A stretch of 64,000 bases of DNA from Anaeromicropila populeti (GTDB taxonomy: Bacteria; Bacillota; Clostridia; Lachnospirales; Lachnospiraceae). This document shows, in pieces, positions 1 to 11,206 of the stretch. Numbering within the stretch: position 1 is the stretch's first letter; each line of letters begins with the position of its first letter. The DNA lies in the NCBI RefSeq assembly GCF_900112775.1, contig NZ_FOYZ01000005.1, positions 124,001 through 188,000 of the forward strand, in the 5' to 3' direction. The notes beneath the pieces are model-generated. The model saw only the letters and a list, made by a program, of their open reading frames with translations. It searched no databases and was not told where the DNA came from. Both the position numbers and the translations under genes were made by a program.

Positions 1-191
1 CAAAAGCGAAACAAGGAGATGCTGTCACAGCAGGACAATTGTTGCTTGAATTTGATGTGGAAGCAATTAAGGCAGCAGGATATTCGGTAGATACACCTAT
101 TATTGTGACCAATACAGAACAGTATCTAGATGTAGTTCCATGTGGAACAGGAATGGTAAAAAAGGGCGCAGAGTTAATTAAACTTTTGTAA
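1..191 (+). CDS. PTS beta-glucoside transporter, EIIA domain (C-terminal fragment)
   Basis: Only the last 62 codons are present; the reading frame begins at base 3 and ends with TAA at 189-191. The visible protein has the C-terminal hallmarks of the EIIA-Glc fold: a FDVEAIK stretch, a GYSVDTPIIVTN stretch and a final VKKGAELIKL. In beta-glucoside permeases this domain sits at the end of a fused EIIBCA protein and passes phosphate from HPr to EIIB. The 6-phospho-beta-glucosidase starts 31 bases downstream, which fits uptake and cleavage of a beta-glucoside as one operon. The phosphorylated His lies before the window, so whether this is a fusion or a free EIIA cannot be seen. Confidence 0.85.
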   Translation, partial: KAKQGDAVTAGQLLLEFDVEAIKAAGYSVDTPIIVTNTEQYLDVVPCGTGMVKKGAELIKLL

Positions 192-1664
<1,473 letters not shown>

Positions 1665-1667
1665 TAA

Positions 1668-2528
1668 ATGAAGTTAGAAGTAAAACAAGACAGCCAAGAG
1701 AAGAAATTGGTATTTTTAGACATTGATGGTACTTTAATTGATATGGAAACTGGAATATTGCCAGATAGTACAAAGACTGCAATTAAAAAGGCAAGAGAAA
1801 ACGGGCATAAGGTTTTTATTTGTAGTGGCAGATGCAAAGCCATCGTTCCTTCCTATATTTTAGAGACTGGATTTGATGGAATGGTTTGCAGTGCAGGTGC
1901 TTATGTAGAAGCAGAGGGAAAAGTTATTTTTCATCAGCCTCTCTTGGCAGAAGATTTAAAAGAAATAGTTGATTTTCTAAATGATAAGAAAATAGGATTT
2001 TTTTTAGAAGCAAATGAAAGGCTTTATACGTTACCTGAATATAAAAGGATGTTCTGGGAACGGGAAGAGCTTGCAAACAGAAGTGAACGAGAAGATTTTA
2101 AGCAGTTTTTTCAAAATATTCAGGAAATAAGAATAGAGGATGCCATAGGACGGAACGACATTAACAAGCTTACTTTTTTTAGTATGAAAAACTGTGTAGA
2201 TGATATTAAGAATCAACTTGCTGATAAATTCATGGTAATCACCAGCAGTATGGAAAAGGCTGCTGTAACAGGAGGAGAGATTTCTGCCAAAACAATTACA
2301 AAGGCAGAGGGAATCCGAATGGTTTTAGACCATTATAATATGGGAAAGGAAGCAACATTGGCCATAGGCGACAGTATGAATGATAAGGAAATGATTCAGT
2401 TTGCTCAGGTTGGGATTGCCATGGGGAATGCTATTGATGCTATTAAAGAAGTAGCAGATGATATTACAGCAGAAGTGATGGGCGATGGGATATACAAAAG
2501 CTTTTTAAAATATGGATTACTTGATTAA
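1668..2528 (+). CDS. HAD superfamily (Cof-type, IIB) sugar phosphatase
   Basis: The protein is 286 residues long and shows the HAD motifs: FLDIDGTL near residue 17 with both catalytic Asp residues, CSGR near residue 50, and GDSMNDKEM near residue 237 for Mg binding. The cap arrangement and size match Cof/YidA-type phosphatases, which dephosphorylate sugar phosphates or nucleotides. The ATG lies only four bases after the stop of the GH1 gene, with a weak GAAAGG site, so the two are probably translationally coupled. A role in clearing excess sugar phosphate from the beta-glucoside pathway is inference from position only. A hairpin follows at 2535-2574. Confidence 0.88.
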   Translation: MKLEVKQDSQEKKLVFLDIDGTLIDMETGILPDSTKTAIKKARENGHKVFICSGRCKAIVPSYILETGFDGMVCSAGAYVEAEGKVIFHQPLLAEDLKEIVDFLNDKKIGFFLEANERLYTLPEYKRMFWEREELANRSEREDFKQFFQNIQEIRIEDAIGRNDINKLTFFSMKNCVDDIKNQLADKFMVITSSMEKAAVTGGEISAKTITKAEGIRMVLDHYNMGKEATLAIGDSMNDKEMIQFAQVGIAMGNAIDAIKEVADDITAEVMGDGIYKSFLKYGLLD

Positions 2529-2534
2529 GTAAGA

Positions 2535-2574
2535 AAAGGGTCACGATGCAGAGAAACTGCATTGATGACCCTTT
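2535..2574. terminator. hairpin between convergent HAD and hcp genes
   Basis: AAAGGGTCA at 2535 onward pairs with TGACCCTTT, with an inner ATGCAG/CTGCAT stem and a small loop. On the minus strand the stem is followed by TTTTCTTA, so it suits hcp best; on the plus strand only a short T run follows. It sits between two convergent genes and may act for both. Confidence 0.6.
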
Positions 2575-2597
2575 AAAAAAATTATGATATTTTTGGA

Positions 2598-4169
2598 CTA
2601 ACCTCTTCCAAGAATAGCGTCTAAATCTTGTTCTGGAGAGGTAATAGGCTGTAAATCATAAGTATCTATCAATACTTTTACTACTGTTTCAGACAAAAAG
2701 GCAGGTAAGGTAGGTCCTAAATACATTCGTTTTATACCCAGTGACAAAAGAGTCAGAAGGATACAGACGGCCTTTTGCTCATACCAGGATAGAACAAGGG
2801 TAAGTGGAAGTTCGTATACGGAGCATTGAAAAGCATCTGCTAATGCCAGTGCTACTTTAATAGCACTATAGGCATCGTTACACTGTCCCATATCCATTAT
2901 TCTTGGAAAACCGCCAATTTCCCCTAAATCTAAGTCATTAAAGCGGAATTTTCCACAAGCTAGTGTAAGAACAATCGTGTCCATAGGCGTCTGTTTAACA
3001 AAATCAGTATAATAATTCCGGCCTGGATTTGCACCATCACAGCCGCCAACTAAAAAGAAATGCTTGATTGCACCGCTTTTAACAGCGTCAATAATGGCAG
3101 GAGCGTTTGCTAATACGGTTCCATGACCAAATCCCGTTGTCAAAATATGTCCTCCATTAATTCCACTCATACTTTGATCCTGTTTGTAACCGCCTAATTC
3201 CAGCGCATGGTTTATAACAGGAGTAAAATCTTTGTAACCATTTTCCTTTGCTTCAATATACTTTAAACCTTCATATCCAACTACATTTGTATTGTATATC
3301 CTGTCTTTATAATTATCTCGATAAGGCATCAGACAGTTTGTTGTAAAGATAACAGGTGCTGGAATGTTTTCAAATTCCTTCTGCTGGCTTTGCCATGCTG
3401 TTCCGAAGTTGCCAGCTAAATGTGAATATTTTTTTAATTCAGGGTATCCATGGGCGGGAAGCATTTCTCCATGAGTATAAACATTAATTCCTTTATCCTG
3501 TGTTTGTTCCAGAAGCATTTTTAAGTCATGCAAATCATGTCCAGATATAACAATAAACGGTCCTTTTTTTATGTCGGTATTCACTTTCACAGGAACTGGT
3601 GTACCAAAGGATTTGGTATTTGCTTCATCAAGCTTTTCCATACATTTCAAATTGATTTGACCAAACTCCATAATTAGAGAGAGCCATTCTTCTATAGAGT
3701 GTTCTCGGTTAATTTCTCGAAGACCTTTGTAAAACCAATTGGTCACCTCTCTGTCTTCAAAGCCCAGGTTTTTGCAATGGTGTGCATAGGCAGCAGTTCC
3801 CTTCATACCGAAAAGAAGCGTAGAACGAAGTGAAACAATATCCGTTTCTCCTTTCCATAAATCTATAACGGGAATTTCGTTCAAATTACCAAGCTGCTTT
3901 ATTTCTTCCCGTACCTCTTCCGTAAAATTTTTAATCCTGCTATTATCAAAATTTACATTTGTTAAAGTAATAAATAGTCCATCTATTACCATACGGTCTG
4001 TATTTGTATTACTTTCCTTTTCAGAAACCACTTCTGATAACCGGATCAGCTCGTAAATTAAATCATCTTGTAGATTTGCTGTATCAGGCTGCTTACCACA
4101 GACACCTACCTTAACACAGCACTTATTTCCAGCAGTCTGCTGACACTGGAAGCAAAACATATCTGACAT
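2598..4169 (-). CDS. hcp: hydroxylamine reductase / hybrid cluster protein
   Basis: Hcp carries a cubane and a hybrid Fe-S-O cluster and reduces hydroxylamine or NO in anaerobes. The 523-residue protein begins with the cysteine signature CFQCQQTAG (C6, C9) followed by C17/C18 and GVCGK (C24). Further signatures include HGEMLPAHGYPEL, TTNCLMPY, GTAWQSQQ and VGGCDGANPGRNYYTDF, which carry hybrid-cluster ligands. Length matches class I Hcp from strict anaerobes. The ATG has an AGGAGG-like site 5' of it (ACGGAGGACATGCC). It is alone, divergent from the CoA-transferase gene, with a 180-base shared upstream region. No hcr reductase gene is next to it, so the electron donor is unknown. Confidence 0.96.
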   Translation of the reverse strand: MSDMFCFQCQQTAGNKCCVKVGVCGKQPDTANLQDDLIYELIRLSEVVSEKESNTNTDRMVIDGLFITLTNVNFDNSRIKNFTEEVREEIKQLGNLNEIPVIDLWKGETDIVSLRSTLLFGMKGTAAYAHHCKNLGFEDREVTNWFYKGLREINREHSIEEWLSLIMEFGQINLKCMEKLDEANTKSFGTPVPVKVNTDIKKGPFIVISGHDLHDLKMLLEQTQDKGINVYTHGEMLPAHGYPELKKYSHLAGNFGTAWQSQQKEFENIPAPVIFTTNCLMPYRDNYKDRIYNTNVVGYEGLKYIEAKENGYKDFTPVINHALELGGYKQDQSMSGINGGHILTTGFGHGTVLANAPAIIDAVKSGAIKHFFLVGGCDGANPGRNYYTDFVKQTPMDTIVLTLACGKFRFNDLDLGEIGGFPRIMDMGQCNDAYSAIKVALALADAFQCSVYELPLTLVLSWYEQKAVCILLTLLSLGIKRMYLGPTLPAFLSETVVKVLIDTYDLQPITSPEQDLDAILGRG

Positions 4170-4278
4170 GGCATGTCCTCCGTATTTATATTATCAAAAT
4201 ATAGTAAATCGACGTTAGTATGTGTAAGAACTGTATTTTTTAAACCTTTCCCATGTAAAATCCAAAGAGAATTAAAAA

Positions 4279-4296
4279 TTGTCTACAATTTCACAA
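4279..4296. promoter_or_regulatory. Rex-like operator upstream of butyryl-CoA:acetate CoA-transferase
   Basis: The 18-base site TTGTCTACAATTTCACAA matches the clostridial Rex pattern TTGTTAA-N4-TTAACAA at 11 of 14 fixed positions. It covers the -35 region of the promoter whose -10 is at 4307-4312. Rex is a repressor released by high NADH. An overlapping perfect repeat, TCACAA-AGGA-TTGTGA (4291-4306), abuts the -10 box. The match is by eye; binding is inferred. Confidence 0.6.
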
Positions 4297-4303
4297 AGGA
4301 TTG

Positions 4304-4312
4304 TGATATAAT
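4304..4312 (+). promoter_or_regulatory. extended -10 promoter of the CoA-transferase gene
   Basis: TGATATAAT is a perfect extended -10 element, 38 bases before the ATG at 4350. The -35 position (TACAAT, 4284-4289) is weak, which an extended -10 can compensate. Confidence 0.7.
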
Positions 4313-4349
4313 TAACATAAAATATAATTATAATTAGGAGGCTTTGAGT

Positions 4350-5687
4350 ATGGATTTCAAAATGGAATATCAAAAAAAGCTTACAACAGCTGAAGAAGCG
4401 GTGAAAGTGATTAAATCAGGTGACTGGGTTGACTATGGATGGTGCTGTACACATACCAGAAAGCTGGATCAGGCATTAGCAGCAAGATATGAAGAATTAA
4501 CAGATGTTAAAGTGCGCGGTGGAATTTGTTTGTGGGTTCCTGAAATCTTTAAGGTTCCCAATGCAAAAGAACATTTTTGCTGGAACTCCTGGCATATGGG
4601 TGGAATAGAACGTAAAGCGATTCAAGAGGGAATTGCCTACTATTCTCCAATCCGTTATTCCGAGCTGCCACGTTATTATCGTGAAAATATTGAGCCAGAT
4701 GATGTTGCAATGTTTCAGGTTGCACCAATGGATGAACATGGGTATTTCAATTTTGGTCCAAATAATACACACATGATGGCGGTTTGTGATACCGCAAAGT
4801 TTATTATTGTGGAAGTAAATGAAAATGTACCTCAGTGCATTGGTGGTGAAGAAGAGGGAATTCATATTTCAAGGGTTAATCTGATTGTAGAAGGTGATAA
4901 TGAACCTATGGCTGAATTAGGCGCAGCAGCAGCTACTGAGGTAGATAAAGCGGTTGCCAGGTTAATCGTTGATGAGATTCCTAACGGAGCGTGTTTACAG
5001 CTGGGTATTGGAGGAATGCCAAATGCAGTAGGTTCTTTGATTGCAGAGTCTGACTTAAAAGATTTGGGAGTACATACAGAGATGTATGTGGATGCATTTG
5101 TTGATATAGCCAAAGCAGGGAAGATTACTGGTTCTCAGAAATCAATTTTAAAAGGAAAGCAGGTGTATTCCTTTGCGGCTGGTACGAAAAAGCTTTATGA
5201 CTATTTAAATAATAATCCTGAATGCGTTAGTATGCCTGTGAATTATACAAATGATGCTAGGCAAATAGCATTGATTGATAATTTTATGTCAATTAATAAT
5301 GCAGTAAATGTAGATTTATTTGGACAAGTATCTTCGGAATCAGCCGGAGTAAAACATATAAGCGGGCAGGGTGGACAGCTTGATTTTGTAATGGGTGCTT
5401 ACTTATCAAAAGGTGGAAAAAGCTTTATTTGCTGTTCTTCAACCTTTAGTACAAAAGATGGTCAGCTAAAATCCAGATTAGTACCAACATTGACAGAGGG
5501 TTCGATTGTAACAGATACCAGAAGTAATATTCATTATTTAGTTACGGAATACGGAAAGGTGAACCTAAAAGGGTTGTCAACATGGCAGAGAGCAGAAGCC
5601 ATTATTTCAGTTGCTCATCCAGAATTTCGTGATGAATTAATTAAAGACGCAGATAAAATGAAAATCTGGAGAAGAAGTAATAAATAA
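4350..5687 (+). CDS. but: butyryl-CoA:acetate CoA-transferase
   Basis: The enzyme moves CoA from butyryl-CoA to acetate, releasing butyrate, the last step of the pathway encoded at 8192-14091. At 445 residues it has the family length. Visible markers are the N-terminal [10 protein letters not shown], the GIGGMPNAV loop, the [13 protein letters not shown] segment with the probable catalytic E244, and the [13 protein letters not shown] motif near the C terminus that is typical of the butyrate enzyme rather than the 4-hydroxybutyrate enzyme. The ATG at 4350 is preferred because AGGAGG at 4336-4341 is 8 bases away; an in-frame TTG at 4344 is too close to it. It has its own promoter with a Rex-like site and its own terminator. 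Confidence 0.93.
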   Translation: MDFKMEYQKKLTTAEEAVKVIKSGDWVDYGWCCTHTRKLDQALAARYEELTDVKVRGGICLWVPEIFKVPNAKEHFCWNSWHMGGIERKAIQEGIAYYSPIRYSELPRYYRENIEPDDVAMFQVAPMDEHGYFNFGPNNTHMMAVCDTAKFIIVEVNENVPQCIGGEEEGIHISRVNLIVEGDNEPMAELGAAAATEVDKAVARLIVDEIPNGACLQLGIGGMPNAVGSLIAESDLKDLGVHTEMYVDAFVDIAKAGKITGSQKSILKGKQVYSFAAGTKKLYDYLNNNPECVSMPVNYTNDARQIALIDNFMSINNAVNVDLFGQVSSESAGVKHISGQGGQLDFVMGAYLSKGGKSFICCSSTFSTKDGQLKSRLVPTLTEGSIVTDTRSNIHYLVTEYGKVNLKGLSTWQRAEAIISVAHPEFRDELIKDADKMKIWRRSNK

Positions 5688-5696
5688 GGTGTAAAT

Positions 5697-5740
5697 AAAA
5701 GAGCCATGAAAGCTTTGATATAATTGCTTTCATGGCTTTT
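5697..5740 (+). terminator. intrinsic terminator after the CoA-transferase gene
   Basis: GCCATGAAAGC (5703-5713) pairs perfectly with GCTTTCATGGC (5726-5736), followed by TTTT. The A-rich 5' flank makes it usable from the minus strand as well, for the convergent chemoreceptor gene. Confidence 0.88.
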
Positions 5741-5781
5741 AACATGTGATAGAAAATAAGTATTTGCATTCACATAATAAT

Positions 5782-7950
5782 CTATTTTACTACAAAGGAA
5801 TTTACGATTTCTGATAAGTCTTCAGAAGAATTATGGAGTCCTTCAATTACCCGTTGCAGCTTGTAGGTTTGCCTTGTAATTCGCTCAATTCGTTCTTCAG
5901 CAATTCGAGTGCTGTCTTCGCCAATGGAAACTGCCTGTTCACTTTTCTGTGCCATTTCATAAATATTTTGACGCACATCCTGAATAACTGCATTTTGTTC
6001 ATTCATCATTTCCATAATCTGAGAAATGGTATTGGAAACATCAATTACCAGTTCAACAGCCTTTGTACTTTCTTTTGTACTTTTCACACTGGATTTTACT
6101 TTCTCGTCAATAATATCAATATTTGTATTAGTATCAATTATTTCACTTTGTATCGAGCCAATCAATTCAGAAATAATCTGCGTAGCATTAGTTGTATCTT
6201 GAGAAAGCTTTTTAATTTCATCAGCAACAACAGCAAACCCTTTTCCAGCATCTCCTGCTCGGGCAGCTTCAATAGAAGCATTTAATGCCAAAAGATTGGT
6301 CTGATTACTAATAGAAGTAATGGTGCTGACTATATTTGTAATTTGATTTGATTTTTCAGAAAGTCCACCTATGCTTGTTAAAGCATTTTCCATAGCAGCC
6401 TCTAGCTCTGAAATAGAAGAAATCACTTCACTTGTCAAGTCTTTGGCATTTGCAGCGGTAGAAGAGGTACTATGAGTTTTTTCCTGAATAACAGAAATCA
6501 TTTCATTCAAATTTGCATTTTTCTGAAAAGAATCTGCAATTCTTCCTACTTCTTTTTGAGTAGAAAGAAAAAGTTCATTTTGTTCAACACAATTATTAGA
6601 AAGAGTAGTAATTGTATCTCGTATGTTTGATATTTCAGCTTCAATTTTATCGGATGCAGAAGATACACGTCTTAATGTTACTTTTGTAGTTTTGACGGCA
6701 TTTCCCACCCGCTTAATCATGTTCATCTGATTGCTGATAAATTTATTAAACCATTTTCCCAGTTCCCCAATCTCATTGTTAGAAGAAGTGGAAACACGTT
6801 TTGTCAGATTACCTTCTCCTTCTGCAATCTCATGCAGCAAATCCGTCGTTCTGTTAATTGGCTTTACCAACAAACGGCTTGTTGTTATGTAGCTTAATAA
6901 GAAAAGAAGAACAATAAAAATTATTTCAAAAGTAAGTGATAAAGCGGGAAAATGTTTCATCAATAACGTATTGGCAAAAAAGGCAACAGCAGAAATAAAA
7001 GCGATTAGTAGAGAATAGGTTTCTCGCAGACTGCTGAACTTATATATTTCTGCAATATCGGCTTCGCACATCATTCCCCATATTTCATCAGAATGTGGGG
7101 GGATAATCTGAGTTCCTTTGCCACCTACCAGAATGTGGCGATAGTCAGGATAGCCAGGCCAGCAGTCCAGGTTTTCACCGTTTCGTATGGTGGATTGTAT
7201 TCCTGGGTGCAGTTGTTTAGTTGCTGGATCAGTAAAAACAATTTCAAATTCAGTGTGTTCTTTTATCTGTACAATTCCCCAGCTCTTTGTCCTAACACCA
7301 TCTTTTAAGTTATCTCCAAGTGAAAAGGTCATATCCTCAAAACGGCTTCTGGAAATAGCAGTTCCCTGTGGAATATTCCTTTCATTTTTTACCATAAACA
7401 GATAGTTATCACCAGATTCTTTGTATATATGAGTATCTTCATCCTGAATAACATTGCTCATGTCATCATTTAAAATTCTAATACATAAAATTCTAAGTTC
7501 ATTATCTGCCTGGTATGGCTGAGAAAAAAGCAAGGTAACTTCATCAAAAAAATGCTTGTTTTTTGATGGAAGATTTAAAGTAGCTTTATCACAATATGGT
7601 CCATACATATATGGTTCATTATGTAATGCTTTTTTATAATTCGGATAAGATGATAGGTCATGATTTGTGTGTCCGGCGTAAGAGGATAAAATAACTTTTC
7701 CAGTAGAATCCAAGATAAAAGCTTCTAAAAACTCGTCATAATGTAAAACGGACTCATTAAGTGTCTCCAACTGCTTATCTGTATCCTCTGAAATAGAGAT
7801 TAGTGACTTAACAATAGAATTAATTTTTCTCCACTGGTCATTAAACCAGTTTTCCAAAGCTTTTTTTCTTCCCTTGCTAATACCCTCAAACACAGATTCT
7901 GAACTTTTTTTAAGAGAACGATTTCGTATATATCTACTCAATTCTTTCAA
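5782..7950 (-). CDS. methyl-accepting chemotaxis protein with N-terminal CACHE-like region
   Basis: About 722 residues. Order: an N-terminal 310-residue sensor-like region, two adjacent hydrophobic helices (near residues 320-370: [17 protein letters not shown] and [15 protein letters not shown]), a HAMP domain with [14 protein letters not shown], then a long coiled-coil signalling domain with the tip motif [18 protein letters not shown]. It would relay signals to CheW/CheA. The TTG at 7950 is preferred because an AAAGGAG site lies 8 bases before it. An ATG at 8043 would add a hydrophobic N terminus but has no ribosome site. With the TTG start the sensor region has no membrane helix in front of it. 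No other chemotaxis gene is in the window. Confidence 0.85.
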   Translation of the reverse strand: MKELSRYIRNRSLKKSSESVFEGISKGRKKALENWFNDQWRKINSIVKSLISISEDTDKQLETLNESVLHYDEFLEAFILDSTGKVILSSYAGHTNHDLSSYPNYKKALHNEPYMYGPYCDKATLNLPSKNKHFFDEVTLLFSQPYQADNELRILCIRILNDDMSNVIQDEDTHIYKESGDNYLFMVKNERNIPQGTAISRSRFEDMTFSLGDNLKDGVRTKSWGIVQIKEHTEFEIVFTDPATKQLHPGIQSTIRNGENLDCWPGYPDYRHILVGGKGTQIIPPHSDEIWGMMCEADIAEIYKFSSLRETYSLLIAFISAVAFFANTLLMKHFPALSLTFEIIFIVLLFLLSYITTSRLLVKPINRTTDLLHEIAEGEGNLTKRVSTSSNNEIGELGKWFNKFISNQMNMIKRVGNAVKTTKVTLRRVSSASDKIEAEISNIRDTITTLSNNCVEQNELFLSTQKEVGRIADSFQKNANLNEMISVIQEKTHSTSSTAANAKDLTSEVISSISELEAAMENALTSIGGLSEKSNQITNIVSTITSISNQTNLLALNASIEAARAGDAGKGFAVVADEIKKLSQDTTNATQIISELIGSIQSEIIDTNTNIDIIDEKVKSSVKSTKESTKAVELVIDVSNTISQIMEMMNEQNAVIQDVRQNIYEMAQKSEQAVSIGEDSTRIAEERIERITRQTYKLQRVIEGLHNSSEDLSEIVNSFVVK

Positions 7951-8136
7951 TAGATCCACTCCTTTAGGGTAATGATATAACCGATAATACGTATCTCTAG
8001 TTATAACAAAAAAGTATATAAAAATCAATTTAGAAATAAACATTTTTAAGAAATAAAGAAATTATCTTAATATATAATGGTAACACAATGTAAAAAACAT
8101 AGAAAATAAAGCTAAAATCTAGTTTTTACATAAAAT

Positions 8137-8169
8137 AAAAGGGATGAATCTTCATTATTCATCCCTTTT
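8137..8169 (-). terminator. intrinsic terminator of the butyrate operon
   Basis: AAAAGGGATGAAT (8137-8149) pairs perfectly with ATTCATCCCTTTT (8157-8169). On the minus strand it stands 23 bases after the etfA stop and is followed by T-rich sequence, so it ends the thl-crt-hbd-bcd-etfB-etfA transcript. Confidence 0.9.
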
Positions 8170-8191
8170 GTTTTATTAATATTTGCAGCTA

Positions 8192-9205
8192 TTAGCTTCT
8201 AGCAGCAACTTCTGTTTTAATTTTCTCAGTTAAAATAGGAACAATTTTAGTTACATCTCCAACTATTCCAAAATCAGCAACATCAAAAATAGGAGCAGTT
8301 TCATCTTTATTAATTGCAATAATTAAATCAGATTCTTCCATACCAGCTAAATGCTGAATTGCACCTGAAATACCACATGCAATATATAAGTTTGGACGAA
8401 CAGTTTGTCCAGTCTGACCAACCTGAATATCTTTTTCAACCCATCCAGCATCAACACATGCTCTAGAAGAAGCTACTTCTCCACCAAGTGCGTCAGCCAA
8501 ATCTCTTAACATTTTAAAGTTTTCTCCACAACCAAGTCCACGTCCACCAGATACAAGAATCTTAGCATCTTGAATATTAATCTTATCGCTGACTTTTTTA
8601 ATTACATCGATTACTTCAACATATTTATTATTCTTTTCAAATGTTACAGAACATTCTTCTACAACAGCTTTTGCTCCAGCAACTGGAGAAATTTTCTGCA
8701 TAACGCCAGGACGAACAGTAGCCATTTGAGGACGGTGATCTGGGCACTTAATAGTAGCCATGATGTTACCACCAAAAGCTGGTCTGGTCATATGAAGATT
8801 TTTCGTTTCAGCATCTACTTCCAGTTTTGTACAGTCAGCAGTTAATCCAGTGTGTACTCTTGCTGAAACACGAGGAGCTAAGTCACGTCCAATTGCAGTT
8901 GCACCATAAAGAACAACGTCAGGCTTATATTGTTCAATAACAGCGTTCATAGCAACAGTATATGGCTCAGTAGTATAAACTTCCAATGCTTTATCATCAA
9001 CAACGATAACTTTATCAGCACCAAATTCAGCTAATTTATCAGCTAAATCTTTAACATTATAGCCTAATAATACAGCAGTAACCTCTGTACCTAGATCTGC
9101 AGCTAAATCCTTTGCTTTTCCAATAAGTTCAAAAGAAACGCCACTAATTTTATTATCTACCTGTTGCGCAAATACAAATACGCCCTTATAGTCTTGCAAA
9201 CTCAT
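8192..9205 (-). CDS. etfA: electron transfer flavoprotein, alpha subunit
   Basis: EtfA (337 residues) with EtfB forms the flavoprotein that works with butyryl-CoA dehydrogenase; in Clostridia this complex couples crotonyl-CoA reduction by NADH to ferredoxin reduction (flavin-based bifurcation). The C-terminal FAD domain is intact: SGGRGLGCGENF, SSRACVDAGW, QVGQTGQTVRPNLYIACGISG and INKDETAPIFDVADFGIVGD. There is no extra ferredoxin domain at the N terminus. It begins 25 bases after etfB and is the last gene of the operon. The identification is secure; bifurcation is inferred from the family and operon. Confidence 0.96.
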   Translation of the reverse strand: MSLQDYKGVFVFAQQVDNKISGVSFELIGKAKDLAADLGTEVTAVLLGYNVKDLADKLAEFGADKVIVVDDKALEVYTTEPYTVAMNAVIEQYKPDVVLYGATAIGRDLAPRVSARVHTGLTADCTKLEVDAETKNLHMTRPAFGGNIMATIKCPDHRPQMATVRPGVMQKISPVAGAKAVVEECSVTFEKNNKYVEVIDVIKKVSDKINIQDAKILVSGGRGLGCGENFKMLRDLADALGGEVASSRACVDAGWVEKDIQVGQTGQTVRPNLYIACGISGAIQHLAGMEESDLIIAINKDETAPIFDVADFGIVGDVTKIVPILTEKIKTEVAARS

Positions 9206-9230
9206 TTTATGTTCACCACTTTCTTTGAAA

Positions 9231-10013
9231 TTATAATATAAATTTTTCTTTCATTTTCTCTACAATAAAGTTAGCAGATTCTTCTGCATCTAATTGAACT
9301 TTTGTTCCAGCAGCCTTTAAGCTCTTTGTAAATGTCTGGGCAACTTTTGTTGGAGAACCTTTTAAACCAATATTTGCTGTATCAACAGTAATGTCATTTA
9401 ATCCCCATACAGTAACTTCCTTTTCTTTATAAGCATCAAAGATACCACCTGGTGTCATATAACGTGGCTGGTTCATTTCACCTAATGCTGTAATAAGACA
9501 TGGCATTTCAACTTTTACAGTATGATATCTATCTTCATATTGACGTTTTACAATTACGCTGTTTCCTTCAACCTTAATGTCTTCTGCATAACTTACATTT
9601 GGAATACTAAGGTGTTCAGAGATCTGAGGTCCAACCTGAGCAGTATCTCCATCAATTGCCTGACGTCCAGTAATAACTAAATCATATTCAAGATTTTTAA
9701 TAGCAGCAGCAATAGTAGTAGAAGTTGCTAATGTATCAGCTCCACCAAATGCTCTGTCTGTAACTAAAATAGCTTTGTCAGCACCCATAGCTAATGCTTC
9801 ACGTAAAGCAGCATCTGCTTGAGGTGGTCCCATGGAGATAACAGTAATTTCTGCTCCCACTGAATCCTTTAATTGTAAAGCAGCCTCTAAGCCAGCTTTA
9901 TCATCTGGATTTATAATACTAGGTACACCATCTCTAATAAGAGTACCAGTAACTGGATCTAATCTAACTTCATTGGTATCTGGAACTTGCTTTATACAAA
10001 CTACAATTTTCAC
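9231..10013 (-). CDS. etfB: electron transfer flavoprotein, beta subunit
   Basis: EtfB (260 residues) starts MKIVVCIKQVPDTNEV, the standard opening of the family, and contains GPPQADAALREALAMGAD, and TGRQAIDGDTAQVGPQ with the nucleotide-binding loop. It binds the second flavin in bifurcating Etf complexes and receives electrons from NADH. It lies between bcd and etfA, with 26 bases to bcd and 25 to etfA. An AGGAGTG-type site precedes the ATG. Confidence 0.96.
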   Translation of the reverse strand: MKIVVCIKQVPDTNEVRLDPVTGTLIRDGVPSIINPDDKAGLEAALQLKDSVGAEITVISMGPPQADAALREALAMGADKAILVTDRAFGGADTLATSTTIAAAIKNLEYDLVITGRQAIDGDTAQVGPQISEHLSIPNVSYAEDIKVEGNSVIVKRQYEDRYHTVKVEMPCLITALGEMNQPRYMTPGGIFDAYKEKEVTVWGLNDITVDTANIGLKGSPTKVAQTFTKSLKAAGTKVQLDAEESANFIVEKMKEKFIL

Positions 10014-10039
10014 TGTCCTTCACTCCTTTGGTTTTCTAA

Positions 10040-11176
10040 TTATAAAATACTGCCACTGATTACCATACGTTGTACTTCGCTAGTACCCTCGTAAATTTCA
10101 GTAATCTTAGCATCACGCATCATACGTTCAACATCATATTCTCTTGTGTAACCATAACCACCATGAAGTTGAACAGCCTTAGTAGTAACTTCCATAGCAA
10201 CCTCAGCAGCATATAATTTTGCCATAGCAGCCTCTAAAGAAAATTTCTTCTGAGTATCTTTTGCAATAGCAGCTTTATAAACAAGGTTTCTGGCAGCTTC
10301 TACTTTTGTTGCCATATCAGCAATCTGGAACTGAGTGTTTTGGAACTTAGCAATAGAACGACCAAATTGCTTTCTTTCCTTTACGTATGCAATGGTAGCG
10401 TCAAGAGCACCAGCAGCAAGACCAAGTGCCTGTGCAGCGATACCAATTCTACCGCCATCAAGAGTTTGCATTGCAATACCAAATCCTTTACCTTCCTGAC
10501 CAAGAAGATTTTCCTTTGGAACGATACAGTCAGTAAAAATAAGTTCAGTAGTAGAAGAACCACGGATACCCATTTTCTTTTCCTTTGTTCCGATTGAGAA
10601 GCCTGGGAATTCTTTTTCTACGATAAATGCAGAAATTCCCTTTGTTCCCTTTGACTTATCAGTCATTGCAAATATAATGTAGATATCAGCTTTTCCACCA
10701 TTTGTAATAAAAATTTTACTACCATTTAAAACGTAGTGATCGCCGTTTAAAACAGCTTTTGTCTGCTGTCCAGAAGCATCTGTACCAGCACCTGGCTCAG
10801 TTAAACCAAAAGCTCCTAATTTTTCACCAGATACTAAAGGTCTGAGATATTTTTCTTTTTGTTCTGGAGTACCAAATTTCTTAATTGGGTCTGCTCCAAG
10901 AGAAGTATGTGCGGATACGATAACGCCTGTAGTTCCACAAACTCTTGAAAGTTCTTCTACAGCCAGTACATATGTTAATGTATCACAGCCTTGTCCGCCG
11001 TATTCCTTAGGCATTGGTATTCCTAAGAAACCAAGTTTCTGCATTTTTTCAACTGTTTCAACAGGGAAACGCTCTGTCTCGTCAACTTCTTGTGCCAGAG
11101 GTTTAACTTCATTTAGAGCAAATTGTCTAAAGAGTGTTCTAGCCATTTCTTGCTCTTTGCTTAATGTGAAATCCAT
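10040..11176 (-). CDS. bcd: butyryl-CoA dehydrogenase (short-chain acyl-CoA dehydrogenase)
   Basis: This 378-residue FAD enzyme reduces crotonyl-CoA to butyryl-CoA with EtfAB. Visible motifs are the flavin and substrate segment [28 protein letters not shown], the FAD contact [20 protein letters not shown], and the catalytic base E363 in [10 protein letters not shown]. The start is the internal ATG giving [10 protein letters not shown], because GGAGG lies 8 bases before it; the ATG 15 bases further up overlaps that site and lacks its own. Acyl-CoA dehydrogenases are closely similar, but the neighbours fix the substrate as C4. Confidence 0.95.
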   Translation of the reverse strand: MDFTLSKEQEMARTLFRQFALNEVKPLAQEVDETERFPVETVEKMQKLGFLGIPMPKEYGGQGCDTLTYVLAVEELSRVCGTTGVIVSAHTSLGADPIKKFGTPEQKEKYLRPLVSGEKLGAFGLTEPGAGTDASGQQTKAVLNGDHYVLNGSKIFITNGGKADIYIIFAMTDKSKGTKGISAFIVEKEFPGFSIGTKEKKMGIRGSSTTELIFTDCIVPKENLLGQEGKGFGIAMQTLDGGRIGIAAQALGLAAGALDATIAYVKERKQFGRSIAKFQNTQFQIADMATKVEAARNLVYKAAIAKDTQKKFSLEAAMAKLYAAEVAMEVTTKAVQLHGGYGYTREYDVERMMRDAKITEIYEGTSEVQRMVISGSIL

Positions 11177-11206
11177 CTTAAATTCCTCCATCTTTATATG
11201 ATTTGA

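Noticed and set aside
5833-6285. 150-codon plus-strand frame inside the chemoreceptor gene
   Set aside because: Antisense shadow of the coiled-coil region, Asn/Phe-rich and without a ribosome site.
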